Below are positions 45,555 to 57,479 of a DNA stretch of 64,000 nucleotides, one piece after another. Both the position numbers and the translations under genes were made by a program. Below the pieces are notes generated by a model. That model searched no databases, was not told the DNA's origin, and was given only the letters and a program-made list of their open reading frames with translations. Positions within the stretch are counted from its first letter, which is position 1. The number at the start of each line of letters is the position of its first letter. The DNA comes from Stenopsyche tienmushanensis (taxonomy: Eukaryota; Arthropoda; Insecta; Trichoptera; Stenopsychidae), in assembly GCA_008973525.1 (NCBI GenBank), contig WACJ01000520.1:2108001-2172000 (forward strand). Reading direction: 5' to 3'.

Positions 45555-48500
45555 TTAATGTACACCTTCTGGGGGATGTTTGAAAAACAATAATAAATCG
45601 GTGAGTTTTCGTATCATCATATCGGATTCAAAATATATGTTATTCGTTTGGTTATCGAACGGATTGACAAAGCCTTCAAAGTCTTCGGATTTTTCCTTCT
45701 TGCGTTGCGCGATTTCCACGAGGAGATCGGTGAGGAACTTTATGATCAGATCGCGGTGCGTCAGATATTTGATGAAGAACGTCTGCGATAATATGGTTCT
45801 CAGATGCCTGTTCGGATGCGTCGGTTTCTTTTCGTCGAATAAGATCACGTGCGAGCATTCGAATCGTACGTTCGCGTCCTCGTCTTGCAGGAGCCAGAAC
45901 AGCGAAGTGAAGACGTCGAATTTAATCTCGTACATGTCTTGTTTCTCGGCGATTTTGCAAGATTTGCTCGTTAAGATCTCCATCAGATATTTGATCGACA
46001 TGGCCGAGTATAATCGGACTTCCGAATCGTATATATCGAAGTTCGACAATATCTTGACTATCTTCGAAAGCTCCAACATGTCGTTCGTAACGTCCAGATT
46101 TGGAAACCGATTGAATCTAATCAGATATAAAAGACAGATGAGCGGCAATAAATGTCCGTTATTATACGGCGCGTTATCATCTATATCGTTTAACGCTACT
46201 AATTTCCTCATGATTTGATCGCTATAGGCCGATACAGTTTTTCCCGATGAATTTGAGGCCAGTGTGTATAAAATTTCAAAAATATATTTGTGTAAATATT
46301 TCTTTTTTTCAAAATTAATGCTGACTATGGCCTCGGCCAAATGCTTTGAAACGAGATGATGTCTAGGAAAGCTGTCTTTTAACCTCTTTTTTAAAGCGGG
46401 CAATAAGCTGTCCATCGAGGGAACCTCGTCTGATTTCTGTATGCAAAAATTCACAATGTTTACCAAAGAATTTTCATTGCAAAAAATTATAGTACTATAA
46501 ATCGTAACGTATAACCAATGATAAATGCCGATCTGTGAATTCGCGTTGTCTTTGTACGTCTCCATCGTATCAAAAGCATTAAGGATAATTTTTGTATGAT
46601 CGCTCTTAGTATTGTTAGTTAAATCATACAAAATTTCCAAATATGTAGCCTTTAAAACGAACGACGTAAATTTAGCTGAAACGAATTTACCCATTTCAGA
46701 TAGCATATCTTCGTACTCGATCAATGCAGTATCGTTATAATTATTTGGCATGTAATCTTTTATATATTTATAGGATTTAATGTGATATTTTAGCACTAAC
46801 ATGTGTCCGTGCAGATTATTCTCATTCATCGACTTATAATTGCCGGATTTCCAATACTTGTAAAAAACATCCGTGTCAAAAAATGATTCTACAATCTTTG
46901 CAGTCAAGTCTCTCACCGTGTAAATGGGACTGCTCAATAATTTTGTTAGATAGGGAAAAAATATCTCGATATTCGCGACAAACACGGTTTTGTTGAACGT
47001 CTCCCGTTTGAAATGAGAGTGAAACGTCAATTTGAATTGATTCAGAGGTATTCTTTTGGCCATACTCGAAAGTAAACTCAATATAGGAACTAAATTTGAA
47101 TGATTGGAAAGATCCTTCCTGGAATCTTTTTGCGTGCAGGTATATTTTAAAACGTCTTTGATGTAATCCCAGAGCACGGGTAAATGCGATAATAGTTCAT
47201 CCGGTGACATGGGCGATTCCACAAATTCGTTAGTTCCTTGTCTCTTTTTCTGCCCGACTAATTTTGGTATTAAAGCTCCGTAAAGTTGCAATGCTGCATT
47301 TCTAATAAACATAAACAAAACACATCTTATAATAATTAAAACGGCAAAATATATATTTATATATGGTGGGTTCAATAAGTAATGCAACAGTGCTGTTAAT
47401 CTGAGCAGATTTAATTCGCCAGATTAACAGCGGCATCTTCTATGGTGTTGTGGACATATTGCGTCTGAAATATAGACCAATCGCATCTTGCGCTTGCACC
47501 GTTGCCGGTTGGATGGTGATGCACAACAGTCGGGCAGAATCTTCGGTTAACCTTGGATGCAGAAGGACGTCCTTCCCGCAGCCAGATCTCTCTCTCGTGT
47601 CGAATAAAGAGTTATCTAGAGAAGAGTCTTTCTATTCGACGCCCGTCTATCCCCGTCCATCAATTGCAATATCTCAAGAACTACTAAACTCCACCTAGTC
47701 CAGACACTCGTATTCTCCGTGCTTTTATACGGAGTAGAAACATGGACGCTGTGCAAAAAAGAATGGGAAACAATTGTGCATATTGAGGATTCCGTAGACA
47801 GCCAAAAGAACCAAACAGTACATCTTGACTAAATTAAAAATCAAAAATAGACTCTCATCCCTGCCCTGCGGACGGTGGAAGACAGGAATGGCTGGAAGGA
47901 CGTGATTCAGAAACAGACAAAACCTACATAGTCATAGTCACGATCCTTAGTCATGAGGAAACAAAAATAAAGAAGATAAATGATGAGAACCAAGACAAGC
48001 CAGAATGCAAAATGTACACGGGGGTCCCTCAAGGCTCAGCACTTGGAAAATGATGTACGATGACCTGTTAAGAATTGACCTTCCCAAGAACACAAAACTC
48101 GTCGCCTATGCCAACGACGTGGGTGCCTTTATTACAGGCAAAACAACACAGGAACTGGGTATCACTGCAAAAAATGGAAAAGCATCGATAAACCGCTAAC
48201 AATAGCTATCCAGGAGCATCATATTAGCTCCTCCAGAAGCATCAGGTACCTCGACGTACACATCAATGGCAAACCGACCTTCAATAAATGAAGCAAGTGA
48301 CCTACTTAATGAAGTAACCAACTCTATCTTGCTCTAAGGTGCGCTGATCTCGGCAGAAATAGCACAGAAAGGCGGAAACAGATATAAACTGCCAAGAACA
48401 TAGGAAAAGAGGAAGCCCGGGAAGAATCAATTCAACAATGGCAAGATCGCTGTGACACTGGAACTAGATGAAGGTGGATACATTAATTAATTCACGAGTC

Positions 48501-51500
48501 TTGAAAGGGAAACATCGGGACACAATTGAAAACATCCAAGCTCGTGTTACATCGGCTCTAAAAGACATCCCGGGGAAGGCTTGGAAATACCGCCTCCAGA
48601 AGTATATCAACACAAGAGGGTGCTATTCCGATTAATTTGGTCGCATTACTTATCGAACGCACCTGTAAATATGGAAGTTCATTAAACCGTACCTCACTTG
48701 CCACTGTTCACTCTGGAAATGCATAAAACACGTGGTAAATAGCTGTGATGCAAACTGCAAAACATAATTTGTTAAAGAACTTTCATTCACAGTGCGACAC
48801 AATAAATGCAAAGCAGTAGCCTGGGGAATGTCTCGTTCGTTTGATAAACTATCAAAGTCATTATCGTCGCTCTCCGAAGAACCCGGCTGCTCTCGTATGT
48901 CTATAGCGGAAGTGCTTTGAATGAATGCATTTTTGAATGTCTTCTCTCGCTTTTTTCTCGATATACAACCGGCAATATTTCCAGCCGGGGAAGAACGATT
49001 AGATCTGTGCGCAAAAATGTTTTCGTTTAAATTCACATTCATTTTGCTACTCGACGAGGTCGACGCATCATTCCCCAGCTCGATATCCAGAGCTTCCTCT
49101 ATCGCGCGAGCTTTTTTACACGAGCTCGGTTTGTCTTTTACGACTTGGCCCCGTTTAATTTCCCAGATGTATTTCTTGAGAATTCCCGGCGTAATGCTGC
49201 CCTTTGGAGGCACTAGTTCTTTATTTGGCTCGTTGAAATTTAAAATATTCAGAAGTATCTTCATGGCATTGTAGAACAACGGCTGAAACAATATTTATAA
49301 AGATGAATAATTCAATCGGCTCGAATAGTACGGTGTTCGTTGTTATTATGATAGCGATACCTTTCCTTCCAGCGAATCGTTTGTAACCATTCTATGGACT
49401 AAAATTGTTAATCCGGCACTTCTTCTTGTCACAGATCCGCCCATGATATTTTCGCATGTAACCTCGAGCAAAAATTTCCTCAAAATATCAAGAAGCATAT
49501 CCTTGTAAGCCTGGCGGTTTGCTGATGTTAAATGTTTTACTGATGATCCTAGAAAGTAATTACTATATTAATTTGCATACTTTTTAACATAAACATCATC
49601 GCTATAATTAAATCACTGAATTTTTGATATGTAATATACATTTTATTTAACCCTCCGTCTGGCGCAACTGACACTCACAGATTCATAGCGCAGACATTTT
49701 ATTTAAAAGCGTTTGTGACGACTTGATGCAAGTTTATATTCCCCATGTGCTGCAGTCCTCCGTCATCATGATTTTGCCGTATTAAAGGTCAGTTTGTGCG
49801 TGAAGGTGTAATCCACGCAGACATCCAATAGCGTTCTCGAAACCTTAATAGAAGACGCCAGAAGAACAATATCATCAACGTACAAGATGCGGTTCATGCA
49901 CCTTCTGTCCATATGAAATTCAACCGCAGTCTCATTAACAATTTCCGTTAACATATGGGGAAAAAATAATGTTTAAAATCAACCAGGCGTTAAGAAGTTT
50001 CACTTCTACAGCGTGAGATACTTCCACAAATAAACGCCCGACGGAGGGTTAATAATAACAACCTTTCCTTCATGACCCTTCTTTGAACATCTGTAAATTA
50101 AATGATTACTATACCTAAATTCACGCCAGCAGACTCGATTGCTCCTTTATGACGACATCGTGTCAAGACTGATATCTTTATATCGAGGCATTTTTTAACA
50201 TCGGCGTTCGTGAACCTCTTATCAAACGTCGTAATTAAGGTAGTCGCCAGTTCACAGCAAGCCTAAAAATATAACACATTTTAAAATGGCGAATAATTCT
50301 ATAAACGTCGAGACGTAATCAAAAGATTACCTTCAGATTCAACCAAATAATATTCGTAACCACTTGACGGACGTTCGAAAAATGCGGGCTGTCATCGTCT
50401 TCGTTCTCTATTTCGTACTTCGACGATAGAATGATGCAATCTACGCTCTCATCCATCTCGGCAAAGCTGGGCGGATACTGTTTGTCGCTGGTTTTTATCG
50501 CCAACGTGTCCAAAAGGAACTTTGTGACTTCGTGTATGAGCTGAATGATGCTTTTTAAGTCGACGACTGGAATATTATATTCTGTATTACCGATGTAAAC
50601 GTTGAGCGCGGAAAGCAATCCGTGTAAAGGTTGATTGTTATAAATGGAATACAGGATGTCTTCGTTATGAAAGCGAAATTGCTGCCACGCCCTGTCGGTT
50701 AAATATTGATGAATTTCCGTCTCGCCTCCGTCTTCATTTTCGAGCGCGGAAAAGTTTGTAATTTTTGAGCGATTGTGAAGTTTTGACAGTAGTTTAAAAG
50801 TATTACAGCCGCTTTCGACTTCATAAAATAAGAAATTGTTGCACAATATCATACCGTGAATGAACAAATCGTTTTTGCGCTTCAACAAATTGTCGTTGGT
50901 CAAATAATACTGTATCAAAATATAGACAGAGACCTCCTTTATGTCGTCGGTGGAATCGTTCGTACATTTCAATAGCGCACTGACCATCTCGTTATTATCA
51001 AACTTCCATATATTTCTGGATTGCAAGTAATCGACGATCTTTAATCCTTGACATCTTTGTGCGCCTTTACCTAAAACTTTCATCGTCATCTCTCTTTCGA
51101 AGATGCCTCCATAGAGGAATCTTAGAACTAAATCAAATATTTGCAGCGTCAAGATTTTCCTCTGATAATTTCCCGATTTGTGCAAATTTTCAATGACAAA
51201 TTGATACAGCCAAATAAAGAATGCTTCAAATTCGATCCTATACCTTCCGTGAGTCTCGTCTTTATTTATTTTCTCATGAGTTAAATGCGTATTCAAAAAT
51301 GAATCTCTCAATACGATAAAAAAGCGCGTGAAGCTTCCGGTTAAATTCCGCCGAAACGCGGTCGAATCATAATTAATATTATTCTGTAAGAAATCTTTCA
51401 CAATTTGTATTTCTTCCGGAGTGGGAATATTTGTAGTTTTAGAATGACTGCAAATAGCTTCAAACGCTTCCGATCTAATCTCTTCGCTGATATTATTGAC

Positions 51501-54500
51501 GCCGGCAATCAATGCGTTTTTATAAATATAATTCTCTTTGCATTCCTTTTTCCAGGTTTGCAATATGTGCCCGGCTTTTCTTCCTATTTTGATTGCGTGT
51601 AAAAACGGATAAAGTATATGATCTTCCAATCGCTGACCCATGAAAATCTTCAAGACGGCCATTAAGTATTCGGGGAATTTTTTCACGGCGATCGGCAACC
51701 AATAATTTAATAAATTCCTTTTGGGTGCCATTTCTTGACTTATTAATATTTCATTCATCGTCTCGCCAAATAGATTTTCCCACGCGTCATAATGATCAAA
51801 TTTCTGCATCAATGATTTAAACAGAAAGCTTCCGGCAGACACCAGCGACTGATTTTTCAGGCTGAATTTCAAGCCTTGGATGCACGAATCGTAGAAAGCC
51901 GGATAATTTATATCTTTTGATTTTAGCGTCGGGACCAATTCCGATAGTGTGAAATACTTCGCCTTGTTCCACGGAAATATCATCACGCATTCGAGAAACT
52001 TTTCGACGGAGTCGGCTAATATATTCAATAGGCTGTTCAGAATTTTTGAATTCTGTTCGCGGACGCCCGTAAAAGGATTCTCCCAATTGTTAAATATGAC
52101 GTAGAGCAACGTATTACACGTGTCGCCTGAAATTTTGCTTTGCATTTTGACCTGTATGACTTTTCCCAGGATTGTGTTTAAATTTCTGAAAGCCGTCAGT
52201 GTATTATTGGAATATCCCATGGCCGTATCGATCGAGACCTCGATCGATAACTGTAATAGATGGTCGCATAATTTTCCGAGATTTTTGTCTCGCGTAAAGA
52301 CGAGATTCGAATGAAATAATCCATGTATGAGTAGGACGACTTCCTTATCTTGATTGTGAGCTTCGTCGTCGTTTTGATAGGATTTATCATCGGAATGTCT
52401 CGATAATAAATAATCGCGCAGTATTTTGTAGACGTTTTCCAATTTTTTCTTTTTGTGTTGGCTCGGAAGAATGGAAATTATGCAACAGAATGTCGTAGCG
52501 CATAGAAATTGAGCGTCGGTTTTGGTGAAACCCGATTTTAAATGAGAGTAAAGTAGATCGTGCATTTTCATGACCGAATTGAGATCTTCTTCATTTTTCT
52601 CCGGATTATAAGCATACCTTGAAGGATTGGCACTGATGTCATGACACGTTCGAATAACTCCCTGTAACAATTTTACAAACGTTATTGATGATAATCGATG
52701 TAAAAAAATTGATTGAGTAAATACATGCACACACGAAAAATAGGTTTAAACAATAAAAGCAAAGTATTCAATAATCTACATCTGGACGCTATAAACATTT
52801 ATCATTCTCACTGAAACATGTTAAAAATGTGTGAAATAAAGCAATAATTACAATTTCATCTCATTTTTAGAACAAGAAATTCAAGTAAATGTTATAAAAT
52901 CTTGTTGACTTTAACACTTTGGCGGACACGTCTGCATTATGCAGTCATTTTTCATACAAAAAACAAAACAAAACTGTTGGATCCTTAAATATTTCTTTCA
53001 AACAATAGCAAACATTTTTTCGCTTCTAAAAATACTTTATATTACAAATTTAGTAGAAATCAAATAATATAAATCAGTAGACTTTTAGGATCAAAATACA
53101 AAAATTTAATTCCTATAATACTCACCACCTTCAGACATTAGTATTTGAAATAAACTATTCGAACGGTTCAGAAATATGCATACATATCGAACACATTCCA
53201 GTTATGTTGTCTGTGAGACTAATGATTAGTGATCTAAGGTTAAATGACGCTATCCTGAGTGAGACGATAAGACTTTGTAGAATACACTTATCTGGATCAC
53301 TGAGCAGAATATGATACAATTGTTGGCACCTTTCACAATTACATCAGACGCTAGACAAATCGACTCTTTCTATTTCTGTTTATAGCAATTTTGCATTAAG
53401 ACAGGACCAACCCTTGACCTTTTGGCATCCCATACCATATATTAATGTTCCCTCCCTGTTTATTTATTTAATACTAGCGAATACCCAGCATGCATTGCAA
53501 CGCCATAAGCGCTTAATAATTATTTGAAAAGAAACACAATACATGATTTATTGGTCATGTGTAGCACGAACTGAAGAGCAGGGATCCAAAAGCATATGTA
53601 CCAACATGGTGCATCCATACAATATTTTTACAAAGCCTATGTTATTCCCGCAAGTGTAAACAGTAAGTTGACAAAGTTGTATCGCAATCTGATGAACGGT
53701 ATGGAAGCGGATTAAATACGCACAAACAAACATTGATTTTTATATATTAGACTATGCCTATGTTACTCGCGGAATCCTTAGCAATAAATAGACAAAGTTT
53801 TATTGTAACCCGATGAACGGTATGGCAGCGCATTTTGAACGAACAAAACCCAATTCATTTTTATATGTTAGATTAAAAGTTGTCGTTCAAAATATCGTTC
53901 ATCAAATTATGATTAAACTTCGTCCACTTATTACTAAGGATTGCGCGAGTAAAATAGGCATAGTCTAATATACAAAAGGTAAAATTTGTTTGTTCGTATT
54001 TAATGCGCTGCCATCCAGTTCATTCGATTGCGATAAAACTTTGCCAACTTATTGTTTGCACATTCTCAAATAATATAGGTATAGTACAATTAACATACAG
54101 TAGATCTTATATATAAAAATCAATGTTTGTATGTTTGTTCATATTTATAATAAAACCAACAAAAAATAAAATAAATTTCATTATTTCTATCATTGCTAAT
54201 TAAACAAGATAATTCTTTCAAATTTCAAACAATATTTTTAGAATTATCACTTCTATGGCAGCAACGTGCCGGGTCCCAGCTAGTATCTTTATACAAATTT
54301 AATTATCTTGTCTTCTTTACTTTGATGTTGTTTTGCTGTCTTAAATTTTGAATTAGCATTTTACTACATTAGGTTGTTTACATTACTTCATAATTTTAAA
54401 TAGATCTTTCATACATAACACCTAATTCAAATTTAAAGTAATGCTTTACTTACAGACGGATCTTTTCTTTATTATTTATTTTTTTCTTTAGTCGAGATAA

Positions 54501-55557
54501 TATAAAATGCAAATACAGTTGAATAATGCCGTTTTAATATGTCGGCATTCTACGAGATTTGGTGGAGACAAATCCAAGTCTTTCCATTGACGGATTATCC
54601 GAGAGACTTGGATTGACTCATTCAAATGTGTATCATAAACAATGATACTTGGATCATCATATAAATCTAACGGTATGCAGCTGGAACGATTGAAGAGCGC
54701 ACGCTGTACGTTGTCATAGATGAAAGTTCGATTTGCAGAAAATCCATTGGACGACTTCGGCTACGCTGACAGAATAATAAAAAATATGGGACATTGGGAA
54801 AGAGGGAGCTCAGGAAAAACTTGAACAAACGTAATCTTAATACGAGGCATATCCACAAAATAAGAGTATTGACGCTGTGCGGTTTTTGTTTTTGATAGAT
54901 TTGGAAAACTGCTTTCGAGGCCAAGACGTAGGGAAGAGAATGGTGAGTTGTTTGACTCAATCGACTGCAAACTCTTGTTGTGTGCCGTATTGAAATCAGC
55001 ATTACTATTCCAACTCCGCAATCGATTTAAGTGTCGTTAGGGATCATAATGGAATTTTCCTAATTGAATTTTTGCCACGGAAGGAAACAATACTGTGAAT
55101 CACACTCACAGTCCTAATCTGACACCTTCAGATTTACATCTTTCCGCCTCCTAAAGTAGTTTTTGCGGTCCATAACTGCCGTCAAATTATTAATAAATGA
55201 GTACTCTTTCTTTCTGGATATGCCTCGTAGTCAAACCCATTTAAAAACAAAGTTGAACAGTGATGCAAAGCCTTATAAAATAATCATCTTATCATGCATA
55301 TAAGTTGAAACATCGATATTTTTACTCGCGTTTAATATTAATTAGCAGAAACGTCTAGCGTTTTAATCGACGGTTTCCACATTGCAAATATAGATTGTTA
55401 AATAATGCAACGACGAAATTTACTATATTATAGTTATTCTTTAGCAAATGAATTGTAAAAAAATACTTACCCTAAAATGCTCTAAATGTATTTTGTCAGG
55501 TCTTTGAAGAAACAATGAATGAACGTCACTAAATGGCACGATGGGAGCTTTTGCCAT
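45555..55557 (-). CDS. THADA: THADA-like HEAT-repeat protein (tRNA 2'-O-methylation cofactor)
   Basis: Six exons join in phase: 55,557-55,471, 52,661-50,331, 50,262-50,115, 49,548-49,361, 49,282-48,693 and 47,301-45,555, giving 1,696 aa, within the family's usual range (human about 1,950). All introns are GT-AG. The start MAKAPIVPFSDV has a CAAAATG context. The most conserved part (DUF2428) includes RHKGAIESAG (843-852) and SVTRRSAGL (894-902). Across the exon 5/6 junction comes WQVRNAALQLYGALIPKLVG, another family hallmark. Exon 5 has a serine- and acid-rich low-complexity stretch. The rest is helical, as expected of HEAT-type repeats; there are no membrane segments. The yeast relative Trm732 and human THADA work with the FTSJ1/Trm7 methyltransferase on C32 of tRNA; fly THADA has also been linked to calcium pumping and fat storage. 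Introns 2 and 4 are 68 and 78 bp; introns 1, 3 and 5 are swollen by mobile elements. Confidence 0.93.
47390..47680 (-). repeat. Family 3 repeat in THADA intron 5
   Basis: On the minus strand: CTGGACGAATGGATGGGGAT, GAATAGAAAGACTCTTCTCT, AGATCTGGCTGCGGGAAGGA, GGCAACGGTGCAAGCGCAAG, and the end block AAATCTGCTCAGATTAACAG. It lies in the same direction as THADA. Confidence 0.65.
47690..47940 (+). mobile_element. LINE fragment (RT C-terminal region)
   Basis: The plus strand reads LVQTLVFSVLLYGVETWTLC, then KEWETIVHIEDS, the segment after the reverse-transcriptase core in many LINE proteins (..VLLYGAETWTL..). Stops follow. It lies antisense in THADA intron 5. Confidence 0.7.
48005..48640 (+). mobile_element. 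Second LINE fragment, R1/I-like
   Basis: A TGVPQGSALG motif is followed, after a frame break, by DLLRIDLPKNTKLVAYANDV then GAFITGKTT: the YADD-box region with YAND. Further on, NEVTNSILL and GALISAEIAQKGGNRYKLP resemble the YGA.IWAEA part downstream of R1-type reverse transcriptases. The style differs from the fragment just before it, so two LINE insertions probably meet here. Confidence 0.65.
49651..50048. mobile_element. 398-bp piggyBac-like MITE with TTAA flanks in THADA intron 3
   Basis: TTAA at 49,647-49,650 and at 50,049-50,052 flank an element whose ends are inverted: CCCTCCGTCTGGCG at the left and CGCCCGACGGAGGG at the right, 13 of 14 matching. TTAA target and CCC start are the piggyBac signature. 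It makes up most of the 566-bp intron; without it the intron would be about 165 bp. Inside lies a reverse-transcriptase fragment on the minus strand. Confidence 0.75.
49766..49969 (-). pseudogene. Non-LTR reverse transcriptase fragment inside the TTAA element
   Basis: The frame reads FPHMLTEIVNETAVEF, then RCMNRILYVDDIVLLASSIK and LLDVCVDYTFTHKLTFNTAK. YVDD is the catalytic box, and LLDVC..Y...H.LTFN.KS is the stretch that follows it in CR1/L2-type LINEs. There is no palm region before it and the frame closes after the KS motif, so only about 65 codons of a LINE were captured. Confidence 0.75.
53540..53747 (-). repeat. Helitron-like unit, minus copy, in THADA intron 1
   Basis: Reverse complement of the AATCCGCTTCCATACCGTTC and GATTGCGATACAACTTTGTC unit. 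Confidence 0.5.
53748..53967. repeat. 220-bp imperfect inverted repeat
   Basis: TAGACTATGCCTATGTTACT (53,748) pairs with AGTAAAATAGGCATAGTCTA (ending 53,967). The arms continue through GGAATCCTTAGCAATAAATA and AAGTTTTAT on the left, and AAACTT, CACTTATTACTAAGGATTGC on the right. The arms are two Helitron-like units placed head to head; the centre is near 53,858. Confidence 0.65.
53968..54283 (+). mobile_element. Helitron/Helentron-like element in THADA intron 1
   Basis: One AATGCGCTGCCATCC unit, then TCTTATATATAAAAATCAAT at 54,105 through GCCGGGTCCCAGCTAG at 54,283. It is very similar to 13,500-13,810, including the segment before the TC start, so the two copies moved as one longer unit. Confidence 0.6.
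54530..55260 (+). mobile_element. Mariner remnant in THADA intron 1
   Basis: TTCTACGAGATTTGGTGGAG leads into VETNPSLSIDGLSERLGLTH then SNVYH, the mariner helix-turn-helix, about 54,547-54,640; a near-identical stretch is at 60.95 kb. Around 55,045-55,240 further pieces (GIFLIEFL, and SDTFRFTSF-like) recall the catalytic half. The middle section (54,750-55,020) is open on the minus strand and may be an inserted foreign piece. Confidence 0.6.
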
Positions 55558-56575
55558 TTTGATATATATTTACATTAATATTATGGCAAAAATAGTCTCA
55601 CAGTGAATGATCAATATTAATGAACACTGCTTCTCTCAGCCATCTTAAATGATCAAAAAAACCACTCGTAAATTCTACTGATTATCTCGTAAATCACTAA
55701 TTAAACTTATATTCAAGGATCACTTTTATCGTATTATTGGCATTTATGTTTTTAAATTACCATTTGTTTAAACGGTTTTTGCTTTCTATTATTTTTGATG
55801 GATAAATTCGTATTGGTCTCGCTGAAAAATAATAACGGATTGAAAATAATAAAAAAAAAAATCATGTCACAAGTTTATTCAGAATAACATTTCATAGCTC
55901 ACATTTCCACACTACACAGAAAAAAAAGTCGTCAGCACTGACAAATTTATAAACTAATATACAGTCATTACATACAACAATTATAAATATTTTTGGCGCT
56001 CTCGCTACAAACGAAAGTGATATAATTTTATAAATATTTAATTCTCTCTTATGGGAACGTGCGTTTAATATATTCGATGTTTTTAACGCGTCTCTAAACT
56101 GTATATAAAACTGACCGCCCAAGTGGTATGCAAGGTATGAAACATTATACATTTGCAACAATAAAAATGTTGGTATTAATTAGACAAAGTCAATAGTTTA
56201 AATAAAATAGCAGCCTCGTTCAAAAAATAATAATAAAAAAATCAAATTTTCCACTTTACAACATGAATATTGAGGATGTTCAATAGGCAAATTTAATTGC
56301 ATATCGATCAGAATATTTTAAACGATGCTCAATAAATAAAGACTCGTTCCCTATTAAGAAAGAATAAAACCAACATTTCATCTGAATACAAACTATATAT
56401 ATATATTCGTCTATTAAAAATTTTGATCATTTGCTATAAGCTCTCAAATCGTTTTAAATCGCGCGCAAATCAAAATATAACAATGCAACAGACTTAAAAT
56501 ATAAACAATACGCGTTTTCAATTTGACGACTTATAGCAAATAGGTAAGCCAAATATTGTGTAAAGATTATTTTAA
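55558..56575. other. Spacer between THADA and COA6
   Basis: Contains the THADA upstream region and, on the minus strand, the probable 3' UTR of COA6; an AATAAA on that strand is at 55,879-55,874. The minus open frame at 55,892-56,161 has no known motif and probably lies within that UTR. Confidence 0.4.
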
Positions 56576-56821
56576 TTACTTGTCTCCAGTCGGAATATAT
56601 CCCTGTGTTTCAAGTTGGCTTTTAAATAACTCGTAATCCCTTTTCCTATTAAAATGTTTCACCCATTGCGCAGGACATGATGACTCAAACATTTTTTTGA
56701 GCTGTTCGCATGCTGGCGGCGACGGCTGTTCCGCTTCGACATTATTAGCGTCTAAGCATTCCCAAAATCGATCTCGAGACGACCAACATGCTTGCCTATC
56801 TTTTTTCGATGGAAACGACAT
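56576..56821 (-). CDS. COA6: COA6, cytochrome c oxidase assembly factor
   Basis: A single exon encodes 81 aa, very close to the family's usual length. It has the COA6 cysteine frame: C12-X9-C22 (CWSSRDRFWEC) and C38-X10-C49 (CEQLKKMFESSC). After it come PAQWVKHFNRKRDYELFKSQ, matching the PQQWIKYFDKRRDY stretch of human COA6. The protein acts in the mitochondrial intermembrane space, folding through two disulfides, and helps the SCO proteins deliver copper to COX2 in complex IV. It has no cleavable presequence, as expected for import by the MIA pathway. It lies about 1 kb upstream of THADA in the same direction; no overlap. All four cysteines are kept, so I take it as functional. Confidence 0.95.
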   Translation of the reverse strand: MSFPSKKDRQACWSSRDRFWECLDANNVEAEQPSPPACEQLKKMFESSCPAQWVKHFNRKRDYELFKSQLETQGYIPTGDK

Positions 56822-57240
56822 AGTGTTGGTATTATATTAAAACTTATTAAAATGATAAAAAAATTACAGATATATTATTTTAAAAACAATTTAACAATTT
56901 TAAAATGGATCATAAACAAGATGATTTTTATTCTTTTAACGTTTGTGTACTGAGCTAAACAAACCGGCCAGAATCAACAATTTTGAATAACTGACCTCAA
57001 ATTATAAAGCTAGACCACTATATCTTTTGGTTGCCAGAAAACTGTCACGGTCGTATCCAATAAAATTTTCATATGAACATTTGCCACATGAATCGTTGAC
57101 AGTGCCGAAGAAACATCAAAACGTATTCCTCCTGGAAAAAAAAATAGATATTCATAATTCTCTGTAAATCAGTTCATTAGGAATAAGATGAGTGCCAAAT
57201 CAAATCTCGGCGGAAATACCAGGGCTTTCCAATACTACAT
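56822..57240. other. Upstream region of COA6
   Basis: No gene or repeat recognised; it should contain the COA6 promoter. Confidence 0.35.
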
Positions 57241-57249
57241 TTTTAATAT

Positions 57250-57470
57250 ACGGTCTTTCAATAAGGACGCTCGATTTTTAAACGCAAATAAAACAAATTG
57301 CATGCGAGATATCCGCTCGATTTTATTTTAATTTGAAAGAATATTCTACGGCATTAAATATGGAATATAACGTCGTTCAAATGTGCGCTGCTTAATGGAA
57401 CATATTCAAGAGCTTGAATTTTCGATGATTTATCGCATAAATCCGACTGAATTTACTGGACCACATTCGT
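57250..57470 (+). repeat. Second copy of the NAA38-intron repeat
   Basis: GGTCTTTCAATAAGGACGCT, GATTTTTAAACGCAAATAAA, ATGCGAGATATCCGCTCGAT, ATGGAATATAACGTCGTTCA and GAATTTTCGATGATTTATCG. It appears less altered than the copy at 44.2 kb. Confidence 0.6.
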
Positions 57471-57479
57471 TACGTTGAC

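Noticed and set aside
45580..46218. 212-codon open frame on the plus strand
   Set aside because: It lies wholly antisense to THADA exon 6, whose frame is conserved and continuous; a shadow frame.
48921..49274. 117-codon open frame on the plus strand
   Set aside because: Antisense shadow of THADA exon 5.
52662..52730. ATG at the start of the 803-codon frame as the THADA start
   Set aside because: A CAG acceptor lies at 52,664-52,662 and exon 1 at 55,557-55,471 joins in phase 0, so this part is intron.
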